Shown one piece after another: positions 1 to 13,264 of a stretch of 64,000 nucleotides of DNA. Position numbers and translations under genes: made by a program. The notes beneath the pieces are model-generated. The model was given only the letters and a program-made list of their open reading frames with translations, searched no databases and had not been told where the DNA came from. This DNA is from Gordius sp. MW1 (lineage: Eukaryota > Nematomorpha > Gordioida > Gordea > Gordiidae): positions 19,641,245 to 19,705,244 of the forward strand of contig OZ038528.1 of the NCBI GenBank assembly GCA_964036665.1, written 5' to 3'. Positions within the stretch are counted from its first letter, which is position 1. Each line of letters starts with the position of its first letter.

Positions 1-1240
1 TAATGGCTGAAATGGCCAAAATGGGGTAACTATTGTTGAATCCTCTTAAACCGTCTCAAATTTGAGACAAATGTTTCATACTACCTAGTAATCAAATTAA
101 ATAAAAGAGAAAGTTGGACGGCCATCTTGAAATGGTAATAAATTGCTTAAAAGGGTATTTTATTTATTTTGCGCCAAAATGACCCTCTAAAAATGGTTTT
201 ATTGCTCATTTAGCCATCTTATAATATTAGTATATCTATAATACAAATGTTTTTGCTATAAATTTACACCCCAACCCCCCCCCCCCCCAAATCCCTGTCA
301 ATTACAATAAAAATAGCGTAGATTTTCCTCCGAATAGGCTACAAATTTAATTCTTTTTTTGAAATACAAACAGCTTTGCAAAATTACTTTTAATAATTTA
401 CTTCAATATAGTTGTAGGTACAAGTATATATTGATTTTCTTATTTGATATTTAATAATAAGTGTTTATGAAAAAGTATGACGGAGGGCATGTCTGTGCTT
501 ATAAAAATTTAATTTAACATTTTCTGAAGTGTATTTTACTTAAAGCAATATGTTTTGGTGTCGCATCAAACTTTCACTATAAGATAAGGTATAAGTTCTC
601 CCGGTTGTGGTTAAAGGTGATACAAGTGTTAATATATATAATTTCTTGAGAGATAATTTGCGACATTTATTTGGTAAAGCGAATAACGGCCCGCATTGCT
701 TAAGCAATAATCAAAATTTCATTAAAAGAACTTGACATCACTTGAAATTCGCGCTAGAGGGTCATAAAAATTGATTCGTACTTCCCAAAAAAGAAATAAA
801 TCTGTGATGACAAAGCATTTTTAAAGCCTATATTTGATAATCCTGACGATTTTATTTAAATAATATTTTTATAGCTATTTTGCTAGCCTGTTTCTAAATT
901 ACAATAAAATAATTTTAAAAAAAAATCACTCGCTATTTATATTGTAATTGATAGGGATTTGGGGGGGGGGGGGGGGTTGGGTGTTGATTTATAGCGAAAA
1001 TATTTTTATTATAGATATACTAATATTATAAGATAGCTAAATGAGCAAAAAACCATTTTTAGAGGGTCATTTTGGCGCCAAATAAATAAAATACCCTTTT
1101 AGGCAATTTATTACATTTCAAGATGGCCCTCCAACTTTCCCTTTTATTTAATTTGATTACTAGGTAGTATGAAACGTTTGTCTCAAATTTGAAACGGTTT
1201 GAGAGGGTTCAACAATAGTTATGCCATTTTGGCCATTATG
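1..1240. mobile_element. Foldback / long-TIR element, ~1.24 kb
   Basis: Positions ~1-319 and ~931-1240 are imperfect inverted copies of each other, with an AT-rich loop at about 320-930. Both arms carry the same landmarks in mirror order: ATGGCCAAAATGG at the outer end, a TTTGAGAC tract, TACTACCTAGTAATCAAATT, a GACCCTCTAAAAATGG tract, TTATAATATTAGTATATCTA, and at the inner end a C15/G17 homopolymer followed by AATCCCT and the AATAGCG end. No ORF of note lies in the loop. The left end coincides with the window edge, so the target duplication cannot be tested. The arms would fold into a very long hairpin, as in Foldback-type or long-TIR non-autonomous DNA transposons. Confidence 0.85.
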
Positions 1241-2832
1241 AGATGACCAATCGATTAAAAATTTTTCTATGGAGATTGGTCTTACCTATCATTACAACAA
1301 GATTCTATGATTTGGGGGCCAATAACTTATAAATTTTATGGGATATAGCGTCACGAACCGATTTTTTAAAAGGCCGATTTTTGGCCTTTGAGCGCCCACA
1401 ATTCAAAAAGTAGTGGCCAAAATGAGCTAAAATTTGCGGAGATTAATCATTTTAATAGTTTTAACATTTCCTCCAAATTTTCTAAAAATCTGAGGGGGTC
1501 GGCCGAAAACGTGGCGATTTGACATGGAATGTCCCATATTAATCAATGGACTCTAGGATTTTATAAATACTAATTAAGATAAACAAAAAACGGTGTAGTA
1601 ATATGGCCCTAAAAACGTTAGAAGACCATTGTTTGTACCTTTAAGTTAATCTCAATTATATCAAAAACTCCAGATATTAGAAAAAAAAATTCACAATTAA
1701 TTTTTATAATACAAAATAGAATGCAAAAGGCAATATTTGCAAACCAAAATGGTCAACAAAGATGAAAGCCCCAGTATATTGAAAGGTTGGAAAACATAGA
1801 TATAACTAATCTATTTTCAGCATTAACCTAGCTTTCTCTTCCATAATCTAAAAGTCATTTTCCATGGTGAGACAAATTTTAAATAGAGAAAAAAACCTAA
1901 ACTCACCATGCATGCATCTACACATCATAATTAATTGTCAAAATATAACAAGGTCTAATGATACTAATTTAGAGTGGTGTTAAAACATCATTGATCTTAA
2001 GGTTTAAACCTAATACTAAGTTAGAGCAGTATAATTCTATTTTCTCATAAACAAGCCTAATTAATAAGGTCATAAGCATAGAATATTCTGGATGCAAAAT
2101 TAATATAATCCAAGTTTTAAATCATGCATTACACTTAAGGCTAATATTCATTGAAAACTGTTTCCCACATACAAATTAAAAAAATATAAGGAAAAGATCC
2201 ATGACATAATGGCAGTGTATTTGTCCATCTTTATTCTCTTTGCAATTCCATTAAAAGTTATATATTAAATTGAATGTAACATTGACTAAAATAATGAAAA
2301 ACTCAGGTTAAATTAGAGTAAATGAAATATCATGACATATAGATAAGGGTAAATTAAAATGGGATAAAGTGGAAATTTTGAAATTAAAATGTTTATAAAA
2401 AATTATGTAGATAAAAAATACCATAACCACTTAAACATAAATTTAAAATATGGCATAAGTAAAAATAAATGTGGGTGGTTAACATAAAATATGCTAGGGG
2501 TGTGGTATTAAATGAAGTGTTGGGGGTAAGGTGAAATTAAATGTATGAGTTACGTAAATGAAGGTATATATAATGAAAACAATCATAACAATATAAAAGC
2601 AATCTTTCTGCACAAAGTCAACTTTTTCCAGTTTTAATTTACTAAAGTCAATCTACCTTTCTTTTGTATAAATATATAAATATTTGTATATATATACCTT
2701 TGAAGGATTATATATTATTATATACAGAATGGTAGTGGTGATGTGTTTATAAAATACCAGATAAGCATACTTATCTTTCATATAAATAGGGGAGGAGATT
2801 ATATACAAAAAAAGGTTTAACAACAAATCTCC
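1241..2832. other. AT-rich non-coding sequence 3' of the ELAV-like gene
   Basis: No coding signal, LTR or terminal inverted repeat seen. It presumably includes the 3' UTR of the minus-strand ELAV-like gene. One reverse-strand AATAAA (TTTATT at 2230-2235) is a possible poly(A) signal about 600 bp past the stop codon; this is weak because AT-rich DNA makes the motif common. Confidence 0.5.
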
Positions 2833-5249
<2,417 letters not shown>

Positions 5250-5453
5250 TGTAGAGAGGCAATTGGATTGCGAAGTGCCTCCGGGGATACGTTAATTACC
5301 GAAGTGTAGAAGTTAGTGGTAATGCCTCGAGTGTCAATCAAATTACCGTTAATTGTTTGTAGCATATATTATTGTTCGATATACACGATTTAGCCACTTA
5401 CTATTTTTGCATCCCTTTGTAACGTGTATTGAATAATATTCCCAGTCTAAACA
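5250..5453 (+). repeat. 5' LTR of gypsy element
   Basis: 204 bp, TG...CA, the same length as the 3' LTR at 10073-10276 and nearly identical along its whole length; preceded by TAAAT. Confidence 0.95.
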
Positions 5454-5454
5454 G

Positions 5455-5472
5455 TGGCGACGTGAAGTTGAA
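5455..5472 (+). other. Primer binding site of gypsy element
   Basis: TGGCGACGTGAAGTTGAA begins one base after the 5' LTR. The TGG start is the complement of a tRNA 3' CCA end. The priming tRNA species is not determined. Confidence 0.7.
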
Positions 5473-5483
5473 TCTACGCGGAG

Positions 5484-6020
5484 ATGCAGAAGTATAAAAT
5501 AACGAAGAACATCGACGCTTTTATAACACAATTTGAGTTATTCCTAAGGAGCAATAAGCCTGAGACAGACGAGCAAAAAGCGGCTCTACTATTAACCAGC
5601 CTCGATGGGGAGACTTTCCAATTAATATTAGAGGACTATAGACCTCAAGATTTGATAGGAATTACATATGAAGATGCTAAAAATCGGCTAAGAAAATTAT
5701 TCCAGAGGAATTTATGGGCGAGGGCAAAGAGGTATGAATTCTCAAACGTTCGACAAGGCCAGGGAGAGTCGATAGACGCGTACGCAAATAGACTCAAGGC
5801 CGGAGCTAAAAGCTGCAACTTAGACTTGTTGACCAATTCTTTATAGGATTACGCGATAGATGCTTACAGGCAAGGCTGTTGGCAGAAAATGACATCAAAT
5901 GGGACCGCTTACGAGAGCTGGCGTTAACGGCCGAGACGATAAATGGGAGGCTAAGCACTTTGCAGGACGGGTCCGAAGAGGCGTGGAGCATAGTGGCGAG
6001 ACGAGAAGCGTGACCTGGGC
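5484..6020 (+). pseudogene. Gypsy gag, frameshifted
   Basis: An open frame from 5484 to 5846 gives a ~120-residue capsid-like region (retrotransposon gag type, with YRPQDLIG and a DAYANRLK helix). The homologous sequence continues in another frame from ~5826 to ~6018 (FIGLRDRCLQ, LRELALTAET), so one frameshift separates the halves. No zinc knuckle is clear downstream. The protein would package element RNA if intact. Assignment rests on position and on the shared gag pattern with the copy at ~30030-30320. Confidence 0.75.
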
Positions 6021-6055
6021 CGGTCCGGATTCCCAGGTTAAACCATGCTTTAGAT

Positions 6056-6364
6056 GTGTTAACAGTAGATATATATATTAATAACCAGTTGTTCCAATGT
6101 ATCTTCGATACGGGCGCTACGGTATCGATAATACCGGCTCGAAGATGGGCGAAGGAGATCCCACGCAACAAAGAGCCCGTCCCGACGGTGTACGCATACG
6201 GCCACGAGGAAGTAAAGATCGTAGCCAAGGTGCAAGCCGATGTCACAATAGGTAACAGGAGAAAACAGCTGTCGTTAATGTTAGCCGACGTAGCTGGGCC
6301 GCCGTGGTGCGAGATAAATTGGATCCAAGAATTCGAGCCACTAATTTGGCGACGAATACGTTAA
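6056..6364 (+). pseudogene. Gypsy retropepsin (aspartic protease)
   Basis: About 100 residues with the catalytic DTGA triplet-plus-one (FDTGATVSIIP) near the N-terminus and the downstream VPTVYAYG segment typical of gypsy proteases. Family role: cleaves Gag-Pol. The catalytic Asp is kept here, unlike in the related copy near 30530. The frame is open but no longer joined to gag or RT. Confidence 0.85.
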
Positions 6365-6439
6365 AACTCGAGAGCTGCGGCGGAACGGTTCGCGGTCAAT
6401 TACGTGGAAAGACCGAAGGATATTAAGTCCGCGATCCAG

Positions 6440-7176
6440 CACGTTATGAAGCAATGGGATGGCCAGCTAAACGAATTCCCAAAAGCAATCAAGGGAATAA
6501 TAGTGGAAGTGCCTTTAAAGAAGGCATATATCCCGTATTAATCCCCGCACGAAGGTGCCGATGGCTTGGAAGAAAGAAGTAGAAGAAGAGCTGAACAAAT
6601 GGGTCAGAGACGGTGTAATAGAACCAATCGATTTCTCAAGATGGGCCAGACCAGTGGTACACGTAACGATGGGAGTCTACGATTTTGCATCGATTACCGT
6701 TTACGATAAATAAATACGCACAAGGTTGTTGTACCCCTTACCCAAAATCAGTGATTTGTTAAATAAACTCGATAAAGCGTGCTGTTTTACTAAGCTGGAC
6801 CTAACTAAAGCGTACCTACAGCTAGAATTAGGTCCAGAGACGAGCCAACGATTGACTATCTCCACGCACAAAAGCTTATTTAAAGTTAACCATCTGCCAT
6901 TTGGGGTTAAATTGTGCCGCGGCTATTTTCCAAAAAACAATAGATCAAATATTAAGAGGCATGGAGGGAGTAGCGGTATACATCGACGATATACTAATTG
7001 CAGGGGAAACGGAAGAAATCCACAACGAGCGGCTACCCAAGGTACTAGAAACGTTACCAAAGCGGGGGTTCGTGCCAAACATGTCCAAGAGCATCTTGTG
7101 GACTAAGGAAGTAACATTTTTGGGATACTTAATTAGTAACAAGGGGATTCAAAAAAACAACATAAAGCCGAACTAG
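6440..7176 (+). pseudogene. Gypsy reverse transcriptase, broken
   Basis: RT fingers are visible in pieces from ~6440 (including a PLPK segment at ~6736). The palm follows in the frame 6726-6910 (TKLDLTKAYLQLEL, then HLPFGV) and, after a frameshift near 6905, in 6901-7176 with the YIDD catalytic box (VYIDDILIAG) and TFLGYLIS. The catalytic Asp pair is retained but the frameshift and the stop before RNase H inactivate the enzyme. Confidence 0.9.
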
Positions 7177-7179
7177 TCA

Positions 7180-7903
7180 CGCAATGGAAAAATTTAACAA
7201 ACAAAAATGAAATGAAATCGTTTCTTGGGTTAACAGCATATTTTTCAAAGTTCATTAAGAAATATGCCAAATCGTGCACCCTATTCAGAGACTCATGAAA
7301 AAAAACGTCACATACCACTGGGGTGGGGAACAACAAGTCGCATTTGACGCTATCAAGTCCGCGCTTACGAAGGCCCCCGTGATAGCATACTTTAATGGAG
7401 ATTTGGAGACTGGCCTGGTCGTAGACGCCTCTGGTACAGGATTAGGGGCTATCTTACAGCAACGAGCACTAGGGGAGAATTGGAGAGTAGTGGCCTATGC
7501 TTCAAGAGCGTTAAACGATAGTGAAAGCCGATATTTGACAATCAAACGGGAGGCGCTGGCGGTGGTCTATGGACTAAAAAAGTTCAATGAATATTTACAA
7601 GGACGAAGCGTTACTATTATGATGGATCATAGGCCGCTTTTATATATATTTGATTAGAGCAAAAGGGGCAAGGAACAATGGTCACCACGTCTAACTAGGT
7701 GGGCGCTCATGGTATTAGGCTACACGACCAAGTTTGAGAACAACAAGCGATCCGAAAACATGGCAGATTTCTTGTCCACAAAACCGAGCGAACAACATGT
7801 TAGCGAGGAAATGTCAGAAGACACGACAAATCCATTTATATCATTGGACGTGGTGAGACAACACACCTTGGACGATCCGGGGCTACGTCAATTAAAAGAG
7901 TAG
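7180..7903 (+). pseudogene. Gypsy RNase H and connection region
   Basis: After the RT, a thumb-like stretch (KSFLGLTAYFSKF in one frame at ~7213) leads into an open frame 7274-7657. It shows the gypsy RNase H landmarks VVDASGTGLGAIL, YASRALNDSE, KREALAVVYGL and DHRPL. A TAG at 7655-7657 breaks it. The tethering segment before the integrase continues at 7709-7903 (ENMADFLS). Confidence 0.88.
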
Positions 7904-8049
7904 ATTAGAATAAACAAAACACAATGGTCACTTATGGGCTACGCTCCTACACAAAACACCTGCCAAAGTTACATGAAGCAAAAAACATAATATTTTACAA
8001 AGGGCGACGAATATTAATTCCGGCTAAGTTAAGAGGAGCGGTACTCCAA

Positions 8050-8344
8050 AGACTACATAGGGGCCACGTGGGTTGAATGCAAGAAGTGGCGTGGCAGTAT
8101 ATATGGTGGCCTACTCTCGACAATGACTTATTGAGCGTAGCGAAAGGGTGCCGGAATTGCAATTACACTGCGGCGGAAGGCACCGTTGATAGATTGTCAA
8201 CCTAGCCATAGACCGTGGGTTCAAGTACATATCGATATCATGGGTCTTCTCAAGGGTAAGTCATACTTGGTGATGGTGGACAATAGCTCGAAATGGGTAG
8301 AGGTGTTTAAATTAAAAGACACCACATCGACCACCATTATAAAA
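8050..8344 (+). pseudogene. Gypsy integrase, N-terminal half
   Basis: The HHCC zinc region is visible at ~8055-8175 (RGHVG, WWPTLDND, GCRNCNYT) with an internal stop. The start of the catalytic core follows at ~8200-8344 (VQVHIDIMG, YLVMVDNSSKWVEVF), which holds the first catalytic Asp. The core is interrupted at 8344/8345 and resumes at 9309. Confidence 0.85.
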
Positions 8345-9308
8345 GGTAATCATTTCAAATCATCTAACAACCTAGCTATTTCCACTCCTAGCTGCTTCAT
8401 ATGCAATCAATCCCATTTTATTCTTAGATGTAAAAAATTCTTAAACTCAACGGAAAAAAGAGAACTTGTCAAGCAGCACTCTCTTTGTTCAAATTGTTTA
8501 AACCAAAATCATCACATTGCACGGCAGGATCATGTAGGATATGTTACAAAAGACACAATACACTCTTGCACCAACATGATTTACAAAAAATTTCATCAAC
8601 AAATTCAGCTCTAAACATACATCATCATAAAGATTTTATACAGGTAATACTCCCTAAAGCTTTAATTGGTATAAATGATGTGAAAGGAAATACCCACATA
8701 TGTCGTGCTCTCTTAGATTCAGGATCCCAATCAAATTTCATCACAACTGAGTTTGCTAACAGGTTGCAATTAAATGTACAACAAATTTCAATTGCAATAG
8801 GAGGCATCACAGTCAATCATCTATTAAAACTTGGGTTCATTCTTTGCATAGTAAATACAATGCTCAACTAAAATTCTTAGTTATGAATCATATTACAACA
8901 AATCTTCCAACATTATCAATCCCAAAGTCAAATATTTTAATACCAGACAATTTACAACTTGCTGACCCTTCCTTCAACACTCTAGTGAAATAAATATTCT
9001 GATTGGTGTTGAATTGTTTTGGGATGTCATATGCACAGAACAATTAAATCTTCAAAATGGATTAGTGTTTAAAAACACACAATTCGGTTGGATAATTTCT
9101 GGTCCATATTCTTTTTCTAACCCGTGGAATTCTAAAGTTACACAAACATGCAATTTGTCTACTCAACTATTAAATAAGCAACTAACTAATTTTTGGGAAA
9201 TTGAAGAGATAACCCAACCAGTTTAGTACTCCAATGAAGAGCATCAATGTGAAGAGATATTCAAGGTTACTTACAGACGAAATTCATTTGGCAGATATAT
9301 TGTAGACC
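8345..9308 (+). mobile_element. BEL/Pao-type fragment inserted in gypsy integrase
   Basis: This 964-bp block is not gypsy. Its frames encode a Gag-type double zinc-knuckle region (CFICNQSHFILRCKKF then CSNCLNQNHH, ~8390-8520). A BEL/Pao aspartic protease of the DUF1758 kind follows (ALLDSGSQSNFITTEFA, ~8707-8760). Next is the segment leading into a BEL/Pao RT (FGWIISGP at ~9082, and a degenerate F-K-T-x-R-x5-GRYIV stretch at the end). The block has no LTRs. It is bounded by TAAAA on both sides (8340-8344 and 9309-9313). Deleting block plus one TAAAA restores the gypsy integrase frame exactly, running into DETFARYGNPPW. Origin: insertion of an internal fragment, or template switching between co-packaged RNAs. 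Confidence 0.82.
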
Positions 9309-10060
9309 TAAAACTTGACGAAACGTTTGCTAGATATGGAAATCCACCATGGTTAATATCACATAACGGCCCGCAATTCAAAGGGCAGGAATTACAGAAT
9401 TTTTGCTAGATGAGATGGATTAATCAGCGATAGACAGCCCCTTAACATCCTGCGTCTAACGGTCTGGCAGGAAGGTATGTAAGATTAATTAAAGAAGCCA
9501 TTATTAGAAACGAGTCAGAAGTAGGGCTAAGTAGATTTTTGGGAAACTACAGATACAAAACACCCCACAACCAAAAAAAGCCCAGCAGAGGTGATGCTAA
9601 AAAGGCGTATGTGAACCGAATGGGACGTATTGAGGGAAACCGTACCACAACATGGTTAGAGACCGGGAACCCGCAGATGTTCAACATAGGAGACATGGTT
9701 TGGGTACGCATGTTTTTGGCACCAAACAAATGGGTAGAAGGCACGATAAAAGCCAAGCACGGTAGTCGTTCCTACGATGTATGGGCACAGGGAAGAAAGC
9801 ACCACCGACACGTGGATCAAGTAAAAAAACAGAAAATCCTGGATTGGACCACACTGAGACAAGAGAACGGGTGGCCGCAAAGGATATCAACAGAAAGGGA
9901 AGCGGGAACAAGTGCTCCAAGGGAACAAATGCAAAACCGGGGAACAAGTGCTACAAGGGAACAAATTCAAAACCAGTCAGGAACGCCTAGAGAAGAACCT
10001 AGATACCCGCAGCGTAGTCGGAAACCGCCAGCATTCCTTAAGGATTTTGTCTGTAAAAAG
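9309..10060 (+). pseudogene. Gypsy integrase, C-terminal half
   Basis: The core resumes at 9309 with FARYGNPPWLISHNGPQF (second catalytic Asp replaced by His in the SDNGPQF motif), then degenerates with stops near 9410-9450. A long open frame from ~9539 to 10138 carries the gypsy integrase C-terminal domain (GDMVWVRMF, NKWVEGTI, RSYDVWAQGRKHHRHVDQ). A low-complexity tail follows with three imperfect repeats of ~16 residues (TSAPREQMQN type) and PRYPQRSRKPP. The last residues of that frame run into the 3' LTR. Confidence 0.88.
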
Positions 10061-10072
10061 GGGGGGGGGAAC

Positions 10073-10276
10073 TGTAGAGAGGTAATTGGAGTGCGAAGTG
10101 CCTCCGGGAATACGTTAATTACCGAAGTGTATAAGTAAGTGGTAATGCCTCGAGTGTCAATCAAATTACCGTTAATTGTTTGTAACTTATATTTTTGTTC
10201 GATATACACGATTTAGCCACTTACTATTTTTGTATCCCTTCGTAACGTGTTTTGAATAATATTCCCAGTCTTAACA
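10073..10276 (+). repeat. 3' LTR of gypsy element
   Basis: 204 bp, TGTAGAGAGG to CTTAACA, directly after the polypurine tract; followed by TAAAT target duplication. Confidence 0.95.
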
Positions 10277-11066
10277 TAAATAACTCGAACTCTTTGTGCA
10301 CAATTGACATGCCTGGCGTGAAACTACTATGCAATCAACTAAAATGTATTTTAACTATATAAATAACATATATTTTAATTCATACCCCCCTCCCTTAAGA
10401 TTCCTCACACTTGGAAAAACAAAGTACATTATATTATATAAGCATATATATTATATATATATATATTATTTTATGCTCGTTTATAGTATATATTATTGTT
10501 TATCTAATAAAGCATTTTAATTAAAAAATTACACTTTTGTTTTCCTCGCTTTTGTCAAATTTTCAGTAATCTGCTCATTCCCTTTAAAAAAGTGATGCCA
10601 ATGTTGACCGCCATCTTGAACATATATTTGTTTATAGCTGCACAGTATGTCATTGTAGCTGCCTGTTATGTCATTGTATCCCTTGTTTGTTTGTTTTCCT
10701 ATGAATATAAAATATAATTATATATAGCATCTAAATAATTTACCTATTACGGTTGTTAATACTTTAAAGATGGCTACCTTTTTTGGCATCAACTTTTTCA
10801 TATGTATGCATGCTCAATGAGCAGTCTATTTAGTCTATGAATACAACAATATAATCAAGTGCACTACAAGATTAATAAATTATACATCCAATTTTTTGTC
10901 GAATGAAGAATTTAGCTTAAATGATATTAATTGTCGAATTTGAAGCCACAACCCTTAAACCTGGGGAGCGTTATGACTCATAACTTTTTTAAACATCTTC
11001 ATTTGCTCTCATTATATTTGGGAGTGAGCTTATAAACTGGCTTTTACAACAATATAAAAAAGTTAT
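10277..11066. other. Non-coding; degraded CATAGACT-family element at ~10552-10850
   Basis: Positions ~10572-10610 (CTGCTCATT...AAGTGATGCCAA) and ~10786-10850 (TTGGCATCAACTTTT...GAGCAGTCTATTTAGTC) are imperfect inverted repeats. They match the termini of the better-preserved element at 24800-25735. No target duplication was recognised. A TA-rich microsatellite lies at ~10436-10470. Nothing coding seen. Confidence 0.55.
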
Positions 11067-11214
11067 CATGGGCGGAGCCGGGGGGCCCCTAAATGATATA
11101 AAAAATTCAATACGTAAACCCTTAAAAATAAAAAATTAATATTTTTTGCCCCCCCCCCCTAATTGAACTTCTAACGACCCCCCCCCCCTAATCCAAATCC
11201 TGGCTACGCCCATG
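11067..11214. mobile_element. CATGGGCGTAGCC-family MITE, 148 bp
   Basis: Ends CATGGGCGGAGCC / GGCTACGCCCATG, flanked by an exact 8-bp target duplication AAAGTTAT (11059-11066 and 11215-11222). Contains two C-homopolymer runs. The 8-bp duplication and TIR style indicate hAT-type mobilisation. Confidence 0.92.
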
Positions 11215-11583
11215 AAAGTTATTAATTTATATTACAACTTATGTAAATGGCAGCTTTATTAAGATTTTTAAAATTAAAAAAATCGAAAACATTAAACTTC
11301 GTTAATAGATTAAATTTTTACTTTTTGGATAAATATAAGACTGATAAATGTTTGACATTTTTGTTGCTTAAACCTTTTGCAATAATCTAATGAAACAACA
11401 ATCGTTATTTGCAACAATTATTAAAGAAACTCAATGGATTGATATTTTATTAAAGCAATGATTTCACCGTCTTCTTTGTTTAGTTACAAAAATTTTAATT
11501 CTAAAATGAATCAAATTCAAATAGGTGCTTACCAACAAACGACATTACTAATATAAAATATTTTGCCGGAGTTCACTTCATTC

Positions 11584-12009
11584 ATGAAACAACTTAATCA
11601 AGTAGAGGTGGAATCCGAGAAATTGGCAATTATTAAGCCGATGGTTAAAACATCTAAACAGCTGAATAATGGCAAAGGGTCAAACAATGATAAAAGGACG
11701 AGATCTAGGAATCAAAAATCTAAAAAACGTAAGAGCAAATCTAAAATAATATGGAGTTATCGATCTATCGTATTCAGAGTTTTTTACTGCAGAGCACTCA
11801 AAATAAGACCTACAGCGGAAATATTAATAAAATTTTATTTGTACGATAACGCTCTTCGAGGAAAAGCTAGTGATCTAAGACGTTTTCAAAGGGCGTTAGA
11901 CAGATGTATCAAACAGGATTACATAAGACGTGGCAGAGGTCGAGGCCTTTATTTTAGTATGGGAAGCAGAATGGTGCCATCTAGAAAAAGGAAAAAATTA
12001 AAAAAATAA
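11584..12009 (+). CDS. Lysine/arginine-rich linker-histone-like protein, ~141 aa
   Basis: Single-exon frame from the first ATG (11584) to TAA (12007-12009); the frame is open upstream to ~11563 but has no earlier ATG, so a 5' exon cannot be excluded. Residues ~45-65 are a very basic run with nuclear-localisation character (KSKKRKSKSK). Residues ~70-130 form an alternating helix/basic region (RPTAEILIKF, RRFQRALDRC, YIRRGRGRGLYFSM) whose spacing resembles the winged-helix H15 fold of linker histones, ending in a Gly-rich wing. The C-terminus is again basic (SRKRKKLKK). Expected role if so: chromatin compaction, perhaps a germline variant. Similarity is structural in pattern rather than clear in residues, so it may instead be another small basic nuclear or ribosomal-type protein. 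Confidence 0.5.
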   Translation: MKQLNQVEVESEKLAIIKPMVKTSKQLNNGKGSNNDKRTRSRNQKSKKRKSKSKIIWSYRSIVFRVFYCRALKIRPTAEILIKFYLYDNALRGKASDLRRFQRALDRCIKQDYIRRGRGRGLYFSMGSRMVPSRKRKKLKK

Positions 12010-12504
12010 TGTTTTAACCACCTCTTTTAGTATATGAATATTAATTATTATATGTTATTCAGTGAAAGAATCTAACTTGATAAGACTGCTTAGGTGGCAA
12101 AGTGCAGTTAGGTAATTATTGAAAATTTGGTATGAGATATGTTAAAACCCCTTGAAGGGCGTATAATAGTTTTAGTATAATTTGCTATTTACATGTCAAT
12201 CATATTTTCCATTAAATTCGGGGGTGGGCAGTAAAGTTGTCGATTTAAACTGAGTCTAATTCTCAAAAAGCTTTTAATGAAACTATTACGACATATATTG
12301 TGAAAGGATATTATGCCAATTTGTAACTTTAATAAACAAGCGATATCATAAACGAGAGGGAGAAAATCATATATCGTTTTTCTGGTATACAGGGAAATTT
12401 TGTGAATGTCTCAAAATGGAAGGAGTTTGTAACAAAAGGAAAGAGATGTTGCTAAATTTTTAAATCTAAATAAAGAAACATAACAGCCATGCGCATACTT
12501 TTTT
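12010..12504. other. Non-coding spacer after the basic-protein gene
   Basis: No repeat terminus or coding signal recognised; presumably the 3' UTR and flank of the 11584-12009 gene. Confidence 0.4.
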
Positions 12505-13264
12505 AATTGTTATGAAATTTATGGGCTCGCTTTTCGTTGTCCGTCCGTCCGTCCGTCCGTTGTCCGTCCGTCCATCCAACATGTATCTTAATTGCTGGTT
12601 CGAATCCCGGAGAGGACAAAAAAATTTTTTAAATTATTATATTGTTCTTGTTAATACCATTGATTATATGACTTTTTGGCCGTCCGCTGGCTGCTGACCA
12701 ATAGAAAAAATGACCATTAGCCAAATTGTGAATGGAAATTTTTTTCCCGTTTTTTGAATTGCTATATTAGGTTAACATTAATAATTACCCTTTGCCCTCC
12801 CCCTACAAGGGCCTATGCTGATATGGGTCCCTGTGCCCCCCCCTAGAAAGGCCTATGGCTCTACTGATGTGGGTTGGAATCCCGGCGAGAGCAAATTATT
12901 AATTGCTGGTTCGAATCCCGGAGAGTGCAAAAAATTTTTTATTAATATATTGTTCTTGTTAATACCATTGATAATATGACTTTTTGGCCGTGCGCTGGCT
13001 ACTGACCAATGAATAAAATGACCATTGGCCAAAGTGTGAATCGAAATTTTTTTTTGTTTTTTGAATTGCTATATTGGGTTAACATTGATAATTACTTATG
13101 CCCCCCCTACAAGGGCCTATGCCTCTACTGATATGGGTCCCTGTGCCCCCCCCCCCACAAAGGCTTATGCCTCTACTGATGTGGGCTCGAATCCCGGAGA
13201 GGGCAAATTTATTTATTTTTTTTTAAATTAATATATTGTTCTTGTTAATACCATTGATAATATG

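Larger units (their letters stand above)
5250..10276 (+). mobile_element. Ty3/gypsy LTR retrotransposon, full length, inactive
   Basis: Two 204-bp LTRs (5250-5453 and 10073-10276) run TGTAGAGAGG...AACA and are flanked by an exact 5-bp target duplication TAAAT (5245-5249 and 10277-10281). Between them come a primer binding site, gag, retropepsin, RT, RNase H and integrase in the gypsy order, then a chromodomain-less integrase tail, and a G-rich polypurine tract (10056-10071) abutting the 3' LTR. Every domain is broken by stops or frameshifts, and the integrase is split by 964 bp of BEL/Pao-type sequence. The LTRs differ by a modest number of substitutions, so the insertion is not recent. Sequence similarity in protease and integrase links it to the copies at 29662-31924 and 60631-62160. 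Confidence 0.95.

Noticed and set aside
5806..6246. 146-codon open frame on the minus strand
   Set aside because: Shadow of gypsy gag/protease coding on the plus strand; no domain of its own.
11563..11583. Upstream start for the basic protein
   Set aside because: The reading frame there opens with TTG, not a eukaryotic start; first ATG is 11584.
12598..12611. GGTTCGAATCCCGG as a tRNA gene
   Set aside because: Only the T-arm/B-box is present; no A box, anticodon stem or acceptor stem. It repeats inside the satellite unit.
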